DNA of 64,000 bases from an uncultured Haliea sp. (GTDB lineage: Bacteria > Pseudomonadota > Gammaproteobacteria > Pseudomonadales > Halieaceae), in contig CAJXUQ010000015.1 in the NCBI GenBank assembly GCA_913061145.1, forward strand, positions 1 through 64,000, read 5' to 3'. The translations under genes were made by a program, and so were the position numbers. The notes under the pieces are model-generated. The model was given only the letters and a program-made list of their open reading frames with translations. It was not told the origin of the DNA and did not search any database. This document shows, in pieces, positions 28,432 through 37,203 of this stretch. Position 1 is the first letter of the stretch; the number at the start of each line of letters is the position of its first letter.

Positions 28432-30303
28432 TCACGGGCTGTACCAGATCGGGGAACTGTACACCCTCTCCTGGATTGTGGCCGGGTGTCCGGTATCCTT
28501 CGGGTCGATACCCAACGCGATGGCGTCCAACAGGGAGTAGCGTGGTGTAGGGATTTCCAGCACACGAGCGTAATAGAAGGCGCGTTGCGTGGGGTCGAAA
28601 TCGGGGTCGGTCCAGACCGCCGTAAAACCCGTTGTGCCGATGGTGTTGGTATATTCCCCGGTTTCCTGATTCACCGTATTGCCAACGCGTTGCGCACCGT
28701 CGGTACGCCCGCCGGACAGCGCCACGTCATACACAACCTCCGCCGTACTGCCGTCGTCCCTGAGCCAGCCCTTGACGATCTGAGCCCGGTCGAGGTTGGC
28801 CCCATCGGGGTCTTTCATTGCGGCCAACAGGAAGGTGGGAGTGCGGCCATGCTGTCCCTTCAGATCGCCCCCCATGGGCACTCCCTTGGTGTAGCCTACC
28901 GCTGCCGGATCCGGCGCTTCTGTATCAGCAGCGTCGAAGTGGAAGCCGCCAAAGAAGCGCAGAGTGATGCGGGGCCCAGTGGTGGCATAGACCTCGCGGC
29001 GCTGGAAGGCGTCAAAGATGGCCTGGCGGGTATTCTCTGTGGCCCACACGCCGGCGTAGCCGGCAGCGCCCATATCCCAGCCCCGAGAGCCGCCGATCCC
29101 CGTGAAGTGCGAGCGCAATTCGGGACGAGAATCGTGCTGGCCCTTGCCGGCAAAATTATCTTCTTCTACCGCACTCATGCCGGTATGACTGTCGGTGCTG
29201 CCGATCACCCCAAGCTTGAAGGGGTTAGTGCCCAACGTCTCCTCCCAGGCCAACCCGCGCTTCAACCCAGCGCGGACGTAGTCTCCCTCAGTGGGTGCGG
29301 GTGTGCGGCCATCCGGGGTCAGCACAAAAGGGAAAGTTTCGAAGTCGGCAAATTCATCGGTCGGGGACAGGAGTGGGTGGGTCTCGCTGTCACCCTTGAT
29401 TTGAGTAATTTCGATAACACGTTCCCACTTCGCCCGCGCACGGGCGTAGGCGGCATCCAGCGGATCGCCACTCTGGTCCAGCAGCGGGAACATCTGCCCC
29501 ATGCTGATGTTCCCGTTGTGGGGAATGGCGATAAACTCCGCTCCCGTGCGTGCGCTGGTTTCCTCCAGCCAAGCCCACAGATCCCGGGGGTCACCGCTCT
29601 CCAGTGAACTGTAGGGAAGGAACTGGCGCGCCACATTACCGCCGTGGGGTGTGAAAACCACTCGGTGCAGGTTACCGACCTGTGGCTGTGCACTCCACTC
29701 CCAGCCTATGAATGCGGTGAACTCGCCGGGGGTATTGTGGCTCTCAACGGTGTCGATGCTGGCCTCCCAGGTCGGGCGGCGCTTGTCACCTGCGTGCATG
29801 CCCGCTATCAGTTCCTGCGCGCTCAATCCGGAGCTGGATTGCAATCCACTGCCAATGCGCACAATCTCATCGTAGACGGCCTGCAACTCTGACTCACTCT
29901 GCTGCCCGCCCATGCTGGCCAGTATTTTACCCGCGCTGGTTTCCGCGATGTCCGGGTCACCGTCAAACAGCCGCACGATGGAGCCAAAGAGCTCTGCATG
30001 GTCCGCCACCACGGCAAAATCCAGCGGTGCATTGAGGTGCCAGCGGACGTTCGTGGTTGGGCTAATCACTGGCAGCCCCCGGGCAAAGCGCAGCGCGGTA
30101 TCGGGGGTCGAGGTCGGCGTATTGAACAGGTAGACATCAAAGGAGTTACTGGTGTGCAGGTGGGTGTCACCCCAGTAGAGATTCGTTCTGCGTTCGGTGG
30201 CGAGGGGCCTGTCGCCCGGGGAAGCCGCGTGACCTTCCATTGGCAATAAAGCCGCCACCAGCAACATAGTCGTGGAGGCGCGCTGCAGATGACTCCAGTT
30301 CAT
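28432..30303 (-). CDS. Exported DUF3604 protein (PHP-like fold)
   Basis: A 623-residue protein with a signal peptide (MLLVAALLPMEGHAAS). The DUF3604 hallmarks are NLYWGDTHLHTSNSFD near the start, DFAVVADHAELFG, GEFTAFIGWEWS, FIAIPHNGNIS, KLGVIGSTDSHTG and GGSRGWDMGAAGYAGVWA. The metal-ligand pattern (HLH, DH, H near PHNGN, DSH) resembles PHP/amidohydrolase metal sites, so a hydrolase is likely, but no substrate is known for the family. ATG 30303 has AGGAGG-like AAGGAGG upstream on its strand (just beyond 30308). Convergent with the tRNA gene, leaving an 81-bp gap. Confidence 0.9.
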   Translation of the reverse strand: MNWSHLQRASTTMLLVAALLPMEGHAASPGDRPLATERRTNLYWGDTHLHTSNSFDVYLFNTPTSTPDTALRFARGLPVISPTTNVRWHLNAPLDFAVVADHAELFGSIVRLFDGDPDIAETSAGKILASMGGQQSESELQAVYDEIVRIGSGLQSSSGLSAQELIAGMHAGDKRRPTWEASIDTVESHNTPGEFTAFIGWEWSAQPQVGNLHRVVFTPHGGNVARQFLPYSSLESGDPRDLWAWLEETSARTGAEFIAIPHNGNISMGQMFPLLDQSGDPLDAAYARARAKWERVIEITQIKGDSETHPLLSPTDEFADFETFPFVLTPDGRTPAPTEGDYVRAGLKRGLAWEETLGTNPFKLGVIGSTDSHTGMSAVEEDNFAGKGQHDSRPELRSHFTGIGGSRGWDMGAAGYAGVWATENTRQAIFDAFQRREVYATTGPRITLRFFGGFHFDAADTEAPDPAAVGYTKGVPMGGDLKGQHGRTPTFLLAAMKDPDGANLDRAQIVKGWLRDDGSTAEVVYDVALSGGRTDGAQRVGNTVNQETGEYTNTIGTTGFTAVWTDPDFDPTQRAFYYARVLEIPTPRYSLLDAIALGIDPKDTGHPATIQERVYSSPIWYSP

Positions 30304-30664
30304 ATAACCTCCTTGTGAACGGGCGGATCAAGCACTGCATTGTCGTTGCGATAGGGTGGGGTGGGTATTTCCCCCTGCCAATTCGCAAAGGATAGACCCG
30401 GGGTCATGACAATGCCACCATCGACCATCGTGCACTGGCCAGTAATGCAGCCGCTTTTCCGCTTCCCATACCCGCGCCGTTTTTCCGGGGCCACAGCTTG
30501 TACTGACCTGCTATTTTCCTCTAAGGTGAAGTGAGGCTTTTTCAGTCATCACACCGTCTGCCATCATTGTCGGGCTCTCTGGCAAAAGCCTCGATTATCT
30601 CCCGAGGGGTGCCCATCCCGGCAGATCGGCCGGTAACGCGCACCCATCAGCAGCGAAAGGGACA
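30304..30664. other. Intergenic spacer between DUF3604 and cho genes
   Basis: A 361-bp spacer between divergent genes. Apart from the SDR relic it shows no open frame I trust and no clear terminator. Both promoters must lie here but no strong -35/-10 pair stands out. Confidence 0.6.
30400..30470 (-). pseudogene. Relic of an SDR gene 3' end
   Basis: On the minus strand, about 30455-30400 reads SGCITGQCTMVDGGIVMT. ITGQ-x3-VDGG is the C-terminal signature of short-chain dehydrogenases. No Rossmann fold, active-site Tyr or start lies upstream, and there is no stop at the usual place, so only a broken tail remains ahead of the DUF3604 gene. Confidence 0.5.
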
Positions 30665-31591
30665 ATGCACCCGCCTGAGTATTTCGTGAACGGGCAGTTG
30701 GTCGACCAGCCGCCGAACAGCCCCGGTGTCTATCGCCTGTATGGCGACGGCCCCACGCCCCTGTACATCGGCAAGAGCCTGCACATCGCGCGCAGACTGC
30801 GCGAACACGCTCGCGAGGCGGAGTCCTCGGCCCGCCACCAGCGCCTGATGCGCAGCACCCGCCGCATCGACTGTACGTTAACGGCGGGGGACATTGGCGC
30901 CCAGCTTCTGGAAAACCTCGAGATCAAGCGGGACATGCCACTGTTCAACCGGCGTCAGCGCAGGGCTCGCCACCCGGTCACCGTGCATGTACCCCGCCTG
31001 CCCGCAGCGGCTTCGGGCTTTCTGCGACCCGAGGTGACGGCGCTGGCGGCTGACAGTCTGTCCCCAGACGACAGCCACTACGGCCTGTTTCGCCAGCGCC
31101 GGGCAGCCGAGGACTACCTGATCACCCTCGCGCGGCGCTGCGGCCTGTGCCAGCGTGTGCTCGGGCTGGACCGGGGCCGCGGCCCCTGTTTCGCGTACCA
31201 GCTCGGGCAATGTCTCGGCGCCTGTGTGGGTCGGGAGCCCGCCAAGAAGCACAACCTGAGGCTGCTGGCAGCCCTGGCCCCCGCGCAACTCGCGGCCTGG
31301 CCCTGGCAGCACGCCATCCTGCTCCGGGAGGACGCACCGGGGAACGCGCACACGGACTGGCACCTGGTGCACCAGTGGCACCACCTCGGGACTTTTCCAT
31401 CCCTGCGGCATTTACCCCGGCGTGCACCGGCCGCGAGCCCGCCCGCCCTTGACCTGGACGCCTACCGGATACTGCTGCGCGCGTTTCGCCAGCCGGAGGT
31501 GCAGCGCTATGCCTATCGACCCGATGGCAGACCCCGCGCCGTTCCCCTGCCCGATGCATCGCATGGCACTGTGGACCCCGCAGGGCTATGA
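30665..31591 (+). CDS. cho: Cho-type UvrC homologue endonuclease
   Basis: A 308-residue nuclease resembling the N-terminal half of UvrC, which makes the 3' incision in nucleotide excision repair at bulky lesions. The GIY-YIG domain has GVYRLYGDGPTPLYIGKSLHIARRLREH, with the catalytic Glu in LLENLEIKRDMPLFN. The Cys-rich block GPCFAYQLGQCLGACVG matches Cho and UvrC. Length is close to E. coli Cho (295). It would work with UvrA and UvrB encoded elsewhere; in E. coli cho is SOS-regulated, but no LexA box is obvious upstream here. Confidence 0.9.
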   Translation: MHPPEYFVNGQLVDQPPNSPGVYRLYGDGPTPLYIGKSLHIARRLREHAREAESSARHQRLMRSTRRIDCTLTAGDIGAQLLENLEIKRDMPLFNRRQRRARHPVTVHVPRLPAAASGFLRPEVTALAADSLSPDDSHYGLFRQRRAAEDYLITLARRCGLCQRVLGLDRGRGPCFAYQLGQCLGACVGREPAKKHNLRLLAALAPAQLAAWPWQHAILLREDAPGNAHTDWHLVHQWHHLGTFPSLRHLPRRAPAASPPALDLDAYRILLRAFRQPEVQRYAYRPDGRPRAVPLPDASHGTVDPAGL

Positions 31592-31630
31592 TGGCCTGCC
31601 GGTTTCTTCGCAACGCAGGACATCACGGCC

Positions 31631-32242
31631 ATGCCTCATCCAATACCCTACACCCGGTGGGCCGCAGCCGTTGCCGCCCTGCTGTTCACACTCGCCGGTT
31701 GCAGCAACCAGCCCTCGTTCACTGTCGATTACGCGGATGACGTCGATTTCAGCAGTTTCCGCAGCTATCGCTGGTACGACGATATACACGGGTCCGAGCT
31801 CGCCGAATACCGCCAGTACAACAGCTCGGACAAGCGCGTGCGCACCTATGTCGACCGCGAGCTGAAAGCCCATGGGTTGCGCGAAAGCACCACTGAGCGC
31901 GCCGATGTCTGGGTGAATTACCACATATCGAAAGAACAGCAGATGCGGATTGACAGTTTCAGCCGCTACCCTTCGGCGGGCATGCATGGCGGAGTGGGGG
32001 TTGGCACCTACGGTTCAGCCGTGAGCCTCGGCTATAGCAGCGGACCCAGCGTGAGAACCTACAAGGAAGGGACGGTGGTACTCGATATCATTGATGCACG
32101 CAGGAGCAAGATAGTCTGGCGTGGCATTGCAGAAGGGCGGCTCAAGGAAAACCTCTCCATCAACGACAAGAACCGCGTCGCTTCCGAGGTGGCCGCCGAG
32201 CTGCTGGCGGACTTCCCCCCACGCCCGGTGCCCACGGATTGA
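31631..32242 (+). CDS. DUF4136 lipoprotein
   Basis: A 203-residue lipoprotein. The lipobox LFTLAGC puts the lipidated Cys at residue 24. The DUF4136 pattern is present: DFSSFRSYRWYD, ADVWVNYHI, KEGTVVLDIIDARRSKIVWRGIAEGRL and a C-terminal ELLADFPP. It should sit at the outer or inner membrane facing the periplasm. Function unknown for the family. Convergent with the DUF2058 gene (22-bp gap). Confidence 0.88.
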   Translation: MPHPIPYTRWAAAVAALLFTLAGCSNQPSFTVDYADDVDFSSFRSYRWYDDIHGSELAEYRQYNSSDKRVRTYVDRELKAHGLRESTTERADVWVNYHISKEQQMRIDSFSRYPSAGMHGGVGVGTYGSAVSLGYSSGPSVRTYKEGTVVLDIIDARRSKIVWRGIAEGRLKENLSINDKNRVASEVAAELLADFPPRPVPTD

Positions 32243-32264
32243 GGGCCGAATCGACCCCGGCGAC

Positions 32265-32813
32265 CTACCACATGAGGTCGTCAGGGATTTCGTAGTCCTT
32301 GTACCAGTCCTGCTCCTCCGAGCTGAGGCCGGTAGCCCCCGCTTCGCTGCAGATGATCACCCGCGCAGCGTCGCGCTCGGCAATCTTGTCCGCGATAGGG
32401 CGTGGCAGCATTTCATACTGGTCGCCCTGTTTCACAATGGCGATGTTACCGGCCGCCAGCTGCTTCTGGTCCATGCTGGTGACGTACAGCTTCTTGACCT
32501 TGGTGCCGTCGGTGAAGTTGAAGCCCACATCCCCCTTGCCACGCGGAAGCTTGTGACTCTCGACCAGTTGCCTGATCTGCGCGTTGATGGCTTTGCGCGC
32601 CGCCTCGGCGTTGCGCGCCTCATTCAGTTCCCGGTCGCGCTCCGCTTTGCTCGCCAGCGCCTGCCGCGCCGCCTCGCGGGTCTCCTCTGCCGGGTCGTGC
32701 CCGCCACGACGCGCCACATTCGCCTGCTTGCGCTTGTCCTTGGCCAGGCGCTTGGCCTTGGCGGTATCTGCCAAACCGGCCTGCAACAATTGATCCTGTA
32801 GTGAACCCGCCAT
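32265..32813 (-). CDS. DUF2058 protein (YaiL-like)
   Basis: A 182-residue, highly charged soluble protein, rich in Lys, Arg and Ala in its first 100 residues (LAKDKRKQANVARRGG, EETREAARQALASKAERDRELNEARNAE) and probably coiled-coil there. The C-terminal part VGFNFTDGTKVKKLYVTSMDQKQLAAG is the DUF2058 core. E. coli YaiL has the same layout; an association with nucleoid or ribosome is possible but unproven. ATG 32813 starts MAGSLQDQLLQAGL, the conserved start; the upstream extension is rejected. Confidence 0.9.
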   Translation of the reverse strand: MAGSLQDQLLQAGLADTAKAKRLAKDKRKQANVARRGGHDPAEETREAARQALASKAERDRELNEARNAEAARKAINAQIRQLVESHKLPRGKGDVGFNFTDGTKVKKLYVTSMDQKQLAAGNIAIVKQGDQYEMLPRPIADKIAERDAARVIICSEAGATGLSSEEQDWYKDYEIPDDLMW

Positions 32814-32864
32814 CAGCACTGACCTCCCTGGCCGCAAATTGCAATTTCTGGACACCGCAACACG

Positions 32865-33710
32865 TCAGCGGTCCAGGTCCTGTGCCGAGTGCCGCTCCGG
32901 CTGATGATCCTCTTCCGGCCCCCAGATACGGTTTACACGTCGGCCACGCTGCACCGCGGGGCGCTCTGCGATCTCTTTGGCCCAACGGTTGACGTGGGTA
33001 TAGGAGCCCACATCGAGGAACTCCTGGGCGTCGTACAACGTTTCCAGCACCAGACCTCCGTACCAGGGCCAGTTCGCCATGTCGGCTATGGTGTAGTCCT
33101 CACCACAGAGAAAGCGGCGCTCCGCCAGGTTGCGATCCAGCACATCGAGCTGGCGCTTGACCTCCATGGTAAAGCGATTAATGGGGTACTCGAGCTTTTC
33201 CGGCGCGTAGGCGTAAAAGTGGCCGAACCCGCCGCCGAGGTAGGGCACACTGCCCATCTGCCAGAACAGCCACGACAGGCACTCCGCGCGCTGACCCGCC
33301 GCCCGCGGCAGAAACTCGCCAAATTTCTCCGCGAGGTAAAACAGGATCGCACCGGATTCGAACACCCGTGCCGGCGGATTGGTGCTGCAATCAAGCAGCG
33401 CGGGAATCTTGGAATTCGGGTTGACGTCGACAAAACCAGAGCTGAACTGCTCGCCTTCGAGAATGTTGATCACCCACGCATCGTATTCAGCGCCTGAGTG
33501 GCCCAGCGCCAGCAGCTCCTCCAGCAACACGGTCACCTTGATACCGTTGGGAGTGGCCAGGGAATAGAGCTGCAGCGGGTGTTCGCCGCGCGGTAGTGCC
33601 TTGTCGTGTGTGGCGCCGGCAATCGGCCGGTTGATGTTGGCAAAACGCCCGCCATTACCCGGCTCCCAAGTCCAGACCTGCGGCGGCACGTATGCTTTTG
33701 ACTCACTCAT
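32865..33710 (-). CDS. yghU: Glutathione-dependent disulfide reductase, YghU type
   Basis: A 281-residue GST-superfamily protein of the Nu class, which reduces disulfides using two bound glutathiones rather than conjugating. The start PPQVWTWEPGNGGRFANINRPIAGATH, YSLATPNGIKVTVLLEELL, NPNSKIPALLD, WLFWQMGSVPYLGGGFGHFYAYAPEKLEYPINRF and ADMANWPWYGG are diagnostic of YghU/YfcG-like proteins. Gene stands alone, with a 15-bp gap from the downstream end of the next gene. Confidence 0.93.
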   Translation of the reverse strand: MSESKAYVPPQVWTWEPGNGGRFANINRPIAGATHDKALPRGEHPLQLYSLATPNGIKVTVLLEELLALGHSGAEYDAWVINILEGEQFSSGFVDVNPNSKIPALLDCSTNPPARVFESGAILFYLAEKFGEFLPRAAGQRAECLSWLFWQMGSVPYLGGGFGHFYAYAPEKLEYPINRFTMEVKRQLDVLDRNLAERRFLCGEDYTIADMANWPWYGGLVLETLYDAQEFLDVGSYTHVNRWAKEIAERPAVQRGRRVNRIWGPEEDHQPERHSAQDLDR

Positions 33711-33725
33711 ACCCTGTTGCTCCTG

Positions 33726-34511
33726 TCATTGCTGCGCTGCGGGTAACACCCGCAGCGGTTGCTGAAAAACGCCGGCGTTGCCGGTACTGTGCTGGGAGGC
33801 TGTGACCTGCAGGATGAAGTCGCCACTACCCGGGAGCTGGACCGTACCGGAAAATTCATTTTCAACACCGGTAAATTCCAGCGTCTGCTGGGCCACACGC
33901 TCACCGTCACGCAACACCTGCAGCGTCACGGCAAAGTCACTCACCGGCCAGAGGCCATCACGGTCCAGCGGGCAACCGCAGAGCATGGTCACCTGTGTGG
34001 TCACGGCCAGCTCAGCCGCGCTCACCCGATAATCCACGAGGTCCACAATCAGCCCCGACATGTGCAGAATCACCGGCCGCTGCGCCCGGTCTTCCCCGGG
34101 GAGCAACCAGAGGCTCAGCGCCGTCTGCTGCACACTTTGCGCGACACCCAGTGGGCCGGTGACCGCGATTTCCACCCGCGTGGGTTGCTCGAGCGCCAGC
34201 TCGGCATCAAAGCTCGCAGGAGCGCCCACAGTGGATGAACGGCCACGCAGTTGCGGTTCCTGCATGAGCGCCGCCGTGTCCCCGGTGCCGCCCTGCAGCG
34301 GACCATGGGCCAGGATCTTCCCGCTCGCCAGATCGCGCACCTGCACCTGCAACCCACCAACCTTGCTGCCGATAAACTTGGCGTCCTCACTGCGCACCAA
34401 CACTTTGAGGGGTGTGGTGACAGCATTCTCCAGCGCGAATACCGGTTGCTGCAGGGCCAATAACAACAGGCAGGCCATGCCCTGTAACGCGGCTGTGAAT
34501 GTGTACTTCAT
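33726..34511 (-). CDS. Exported protein of unknown function
   Basis: A 261-residue protein with a signal peptide (FTAALQGMACLLLLALQQPVFA). The mature part is beta-rich with segments such as GLQVQVRDLASGKILAHGPLQGGTGD, PASFDAELALEQPTRVEIAVTGP and TVQLPGSGDFILQVTASQ, suggesting two or three immunoglobulin-like sandwiches. A CGCP motif (MLCGCPL) might bind metal or make a disulfide. ATG 34511 has GGGAGAA upstream; the long frame beyond it is antisense to yeeN and rejected. Same strand as the yghU gene with a 15-bp gap, so the two may be one operon. I do not recognise the family. Confidence 0.72.
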   Translation of the reverse strand: MKYTFTAALQGMACLLLLALQQPVFALENAVTTPLKVLVRSEDAKFIGSKVGGLQVQVRDLASGKILAHGPLQGGTGDTAALMQEPQLRGRSSTVGAPASFDAELALEQPTRVEIAVTGPLGVAQSVQQTALSLWLLPGEDRAQRPVILHMSGLIVDLVDYRVSAAELAVTTQVTMLCGCPLDRDGLWPVSDFAVTLQVLRDGERVAQQTLEFTGVENEFSGTVQLPGSGDFILQVTASQHSTGNAGVFQQPLRVLPAAQQ

Positions 34512-34609
34512 GGGGTTCTCCCGGCGTTGTTCGTCTTCTCTTCCGCCGTAGTCTAGCAGGCTCACAAGGGGCCGTAACCGGCTGTTTCCGCCGTCCACCC
34601 CCCGGACCC

Positions 34610-34640
34610 TTGTCAAGCCCCCGGGGGCAGGCCCTATAAT
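34610..34640 (+). promoter_or_regulatory. Promoter of the yebC/yeeN gene
   Basis: TTGTCA (34610-34615) and a perfect TATAAT (34635-34640) with a 19-bp spacer that holds a CCCCCGGGGG palindrome. The start codon is 31 bp downstream. Confidence 0.55.
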
Positions 34641-34670
34641 GCCCGGCTCTGTGACTATCGGGACCAGCAC

Positions 34671-35384
34671 ATGGGCCGCGCCTACCAGAACCGCAAAGAC
34701 TCCATCGCCAAAACATCGGACGCCAAGGCCCGCGTGTACAGCAAGTATGCGCGGGAAATCTATGTGACCGGCAAGGCCGGCGGCACCGACCCCGATGCCA
34801 ACCTGGCACTGCGCAGCCTGCTCGAGCGCGCGCGCAAGGACCAGGTGCCGGCCCACGTTATCGAGAAGGCGATCGACAAGGCCACCGGCGGCGGCGGGGA
34901 GGACTTTGCCGTGGCGCGCTACGAGGGTTTCGGACCCGGCGGCACCATGGTGATCGTCGAGTGCCTGACCGACAATCCGAACCGCACCTTTGGCGATGTG
35001 CGCCACTGCTTCACCAAAACCAAGTGCAAGCTGGGCACGCCGGGCAGCGTGAGCCACCTGTTCGACCACAGCGCGATCCTGGTGTTTCCCGGCGACGATG
35101 AAGAAGCGGCCCTGGAAGCCCTGATGGAAGCCGACGTGGACGTCACCGACATCGAGTGTGAGGACGGCCGGATCAGTGCGTTTGTCCCCCACACCGAACA
35201 TTTCAAAGCACGCCAGGCGCTACTGGATGCCTTCAGCGGGCTGGAATTCGACGTCGACGAGGTGCAGTTCGTGCCCCAGACATCGGTGACCCTGGAAGGC
35301 GAGGACGCACAGGTCATGGAGCGTCTGCTGGATATGCTCAACTACCTGGACGACGTACAGAACGTTTACCACAACGCCGCCTGA
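34671..35384 (+). CDS. yeeN: YebC/PmpR-family protein, YeeN branch
   Basis: A 237-residue three-domain protein. The start [16 protein letters not shown] is that of the YeeN branch, distinct from YebC (which begins MAGHSKWANI). [59 protein letters not shown] and PGSVSHLFD follow the family. Members are described as transcriptional regulators and, more recently for YebC, as factors that relieve ribosome stalling; which applies here is unknown. Confidence 0.92.
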   Translation: MGRAYQNRKDSIAKTSDAKARVYSKYAREIYVTGKAGGTDPDANLALRSLLERARKDQVPAHVIEKAIDKATGGGGEDFAVARYEGFGPGGTMVIVECLTDNPNRTFGDVRHCFTKTKCKLGTPGSVSHLFDHSAILVFPGDDEEAALEALMEADVDVTDIECEDGRISAFVPHTEHFKARQALLDAFSGLEFDVDEVQFVPQTSVTLEGEDAQVMERLLDMLNYLDDVQNVYHNAA

Positions 35385-35399
35385 TTGCCGCCGCGGGGT

Positions 35400-37145
35400 T
35401 TACTGCGCGGCGCGCTGCGCTTCGATCCAGTCCGCCACAACGTCTTCCAGAATCGCGATGGCCAGCGAACCATTGCCCACCACCACGTCGTGAAAGGCAC
35501 GCAGGTCGAAGCGACTGCCCAGCGCGTCCTGCGCCCGCTGCCGCAGCGCCTGAATGCGCAATTCACCCACCTTGTAGGCCGTGGCCTGCCCGGGCCAGGT
35601 AATGTAACGGTCCACTTCCGAAACCACTTCCGCCTCGGTCAGTGCCGAGTTCTCCAGCAGGTAGTCAATTGCCTGTTGCCGGGTCCAACCAAAAGCGTGT
35701 AACCCTGTGTCTATGACCAGCCGGTTGGCGCGCCAGATCTCGTAGGTGAGGCGCCCGAAATCACTGGCCGGTTCGGTATAGAAGCCCATTTCCCTGCCGA
35801 GGCTCTCCGCATACAGACCCCAGCCCTCGCCGAACGCAGCGTGATACAGGGGCTGCCGGAATGCCGGCAGGTCGAGCTCCAGCGCCAGTGCCGACTGGTG
35901 ATGATGGCCAGGCACGGCCTCATGCAGGGTCAGCGCCTCCAGCGCGTAAAGTGGCTGCGACTGAAAGCTGCCGGCGTCAATGAAGTAGACGCCGGCGGTG
36001 CGCCCGTCCGCAGGACCGCTGACATAGTAGGCACCGCGGCCCGGCGCGTTGCGAATTTCGTAGGTGTTACGCGCCAGATGGCCGAAGAAGCGCGGCATCA
36101 TGCCGTCGGCCCGCTTGGCGATCAGGGCGGTTTTCTCCATCAGCTCCTGCGCTGACTCTGCGTAGGATTCGGGGGCGGCGCGCAGCTGGTCGAGAAAGGC
36201 CCGGAAGCTGCCCTGAAAGCCGCTGCGTTCGATAATCCGCGCCATTTCCGCACGAATACGCGCCGTCTCCCGCAGACCGATCTCATGGATTTCCCGCGCA
36301 CTCAGGTTTGTGGTGGTGAAGTAATTAAGCAGGTAGTCGTAGTAGGCATCGCCTCCCGGTATCGAGGCAATGCCGACGCCCACGCGGCAGCTGGGCAGGT
36401 AGGTAGCACGGTAGAAAACCAACAGTTCGCGGTAGGCAGGCAGCACGGAATCGGCAATCAGCCTTTCCCCGCGCTCGCGAAGGCGCGCGTGCTCACTCTC
36501 CGGCACAGCGTCCGGCAGGGCGACAAACGGGGCGTACAGACTGCTGTCTCGCGGGTCCGCCACCAGCAGCTGCGCAATACTTTCCTCCACGCCGCCCAGC
36601 GCGCCGCAGTGTTGTGTAAACCCGCTGTCCACCCCCGCCTGCAGCGCGGCGATCTGCTCGCGATTGTAACGCGGGAAATCCGCCAGGCTGACCAGATACT
36701 GCTCGTAGTCCTCAAGCGTCGCAAAGGGCATGTTCGCCGGCGCATTGGCGAAATAACTGTGGTAGCCAAACAGGCTGGTAATCGGAAACAGGTGATCCTG
36801 GAAGCGATAGCTGTTGCGTTCCGTCTCGCGCTCATAGCGGAACAGGCGGGCACTGATGGCATCCTGGCCGTCGAGGCTGCGGGTGTCGATTGCGGCCAGG
36901 CGCTGCAACATCGCTTCGTTGAATTCCCGGCGTCGCTCGCGGCCCTCGGGACTCAGGTCAGGCAGCTTTCCCGCCGGACGGAAGGCATCAGGATCCGTAC
37001 GAAAAAACACCTGTTCCTGCGTGGCCTGCGCCCAGTAGTCGTCAAACAGTGTATGCAACTGCTCCCGGGGCTCTCCCGCCAGGGTGAGTGACGATAGCAG
37101 AGCCAACACGATCGGCAGGGCGCGATACAGTGACAGACGGAACAT
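35400..37145 (-). CDS. Exported DUF885 metallopeptidase
   Basis: A 581-residue protein with a signal peptide (LYRALPIVLALLSSLTLAG). The DUF885 zinc motif HEAVPGHHHQ lies near residue 400 and a downstream Glu is in FGEGWGLYAESLGREMGFY. Other family blocks: DYLLNYFTTTNLSAREIHEIGL, GPADGRTAGVYFIDAG and TWPGQATAYKVGELRI. Likely a periplasmic carboxypeptidase-like enzyme on peptides. ATG 37145 follows GGAGA; a GTG/ATG nine codons upstream is less likely. Divergently placed from nothing; it is convergent with yeeN (16-bp gap). Confidence 0.9.
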   Translation of the reverse strand: MFRLSLYRALPIVLALLSSLTLAGEPREQLHTLFDDYWAQATQEQVFFRTDPDAFRPAGKLPDLSPEGRERRREFNEAMLQRLAAIDTRSLDGQDAISARLFRYERETERNSYRFQDHLFPITSLFGYHSYFANAPANMPFATLEDYEQYLVSLADFPRYNREQIAALQAGVDSGFTQHCGALGGVEESIAQLLVADPRDSSLYAPFVALPDAVPESEHARLRERGERLIADSVLPAYRELLVFYRATYLPSCRVGVGIASIPGGDAYYDYLLNYFTTTNLSAREIHEIGLRETARIRAEMARIIERSGFQGSFRAFLDQLRAAPESYAESAQELMEKTALIAKRADGMMPRFFGHLARNTYEIRNAPGRGAYYVSGPADGRTAGVYFIDAGSFQSQPLYALEALTLHEAVPGHHHQSALALELDLPAFRQPLYHAAFGEGWGLYAESLGREMGFYTEPASDFGRLTYEIWRANRLVIDTGLHAFGWTRQQAIDYLLENSALTEAEVVSEVDRYITWPGQATAYKVGELRIQALRQRAQDALGSRFDLRAFHDVVVGNGSLAIAILEDVVADWIEAQRAAQ

Positions 37146-37203
37146 GGAAATCTCCAGCAGCAGCGTTGGCACCAGAATAACAGGCCCACGGCATTCCGGG
37201 TAT

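Noticed and set aside
33726-35201. Long minus-strand frame extending the exported protein gene beyond 34511
   Set aside because: The upstream part is antisense to yeeN, whose coding is strongly conserved; a signal peptide and ribosome site mark 34511.
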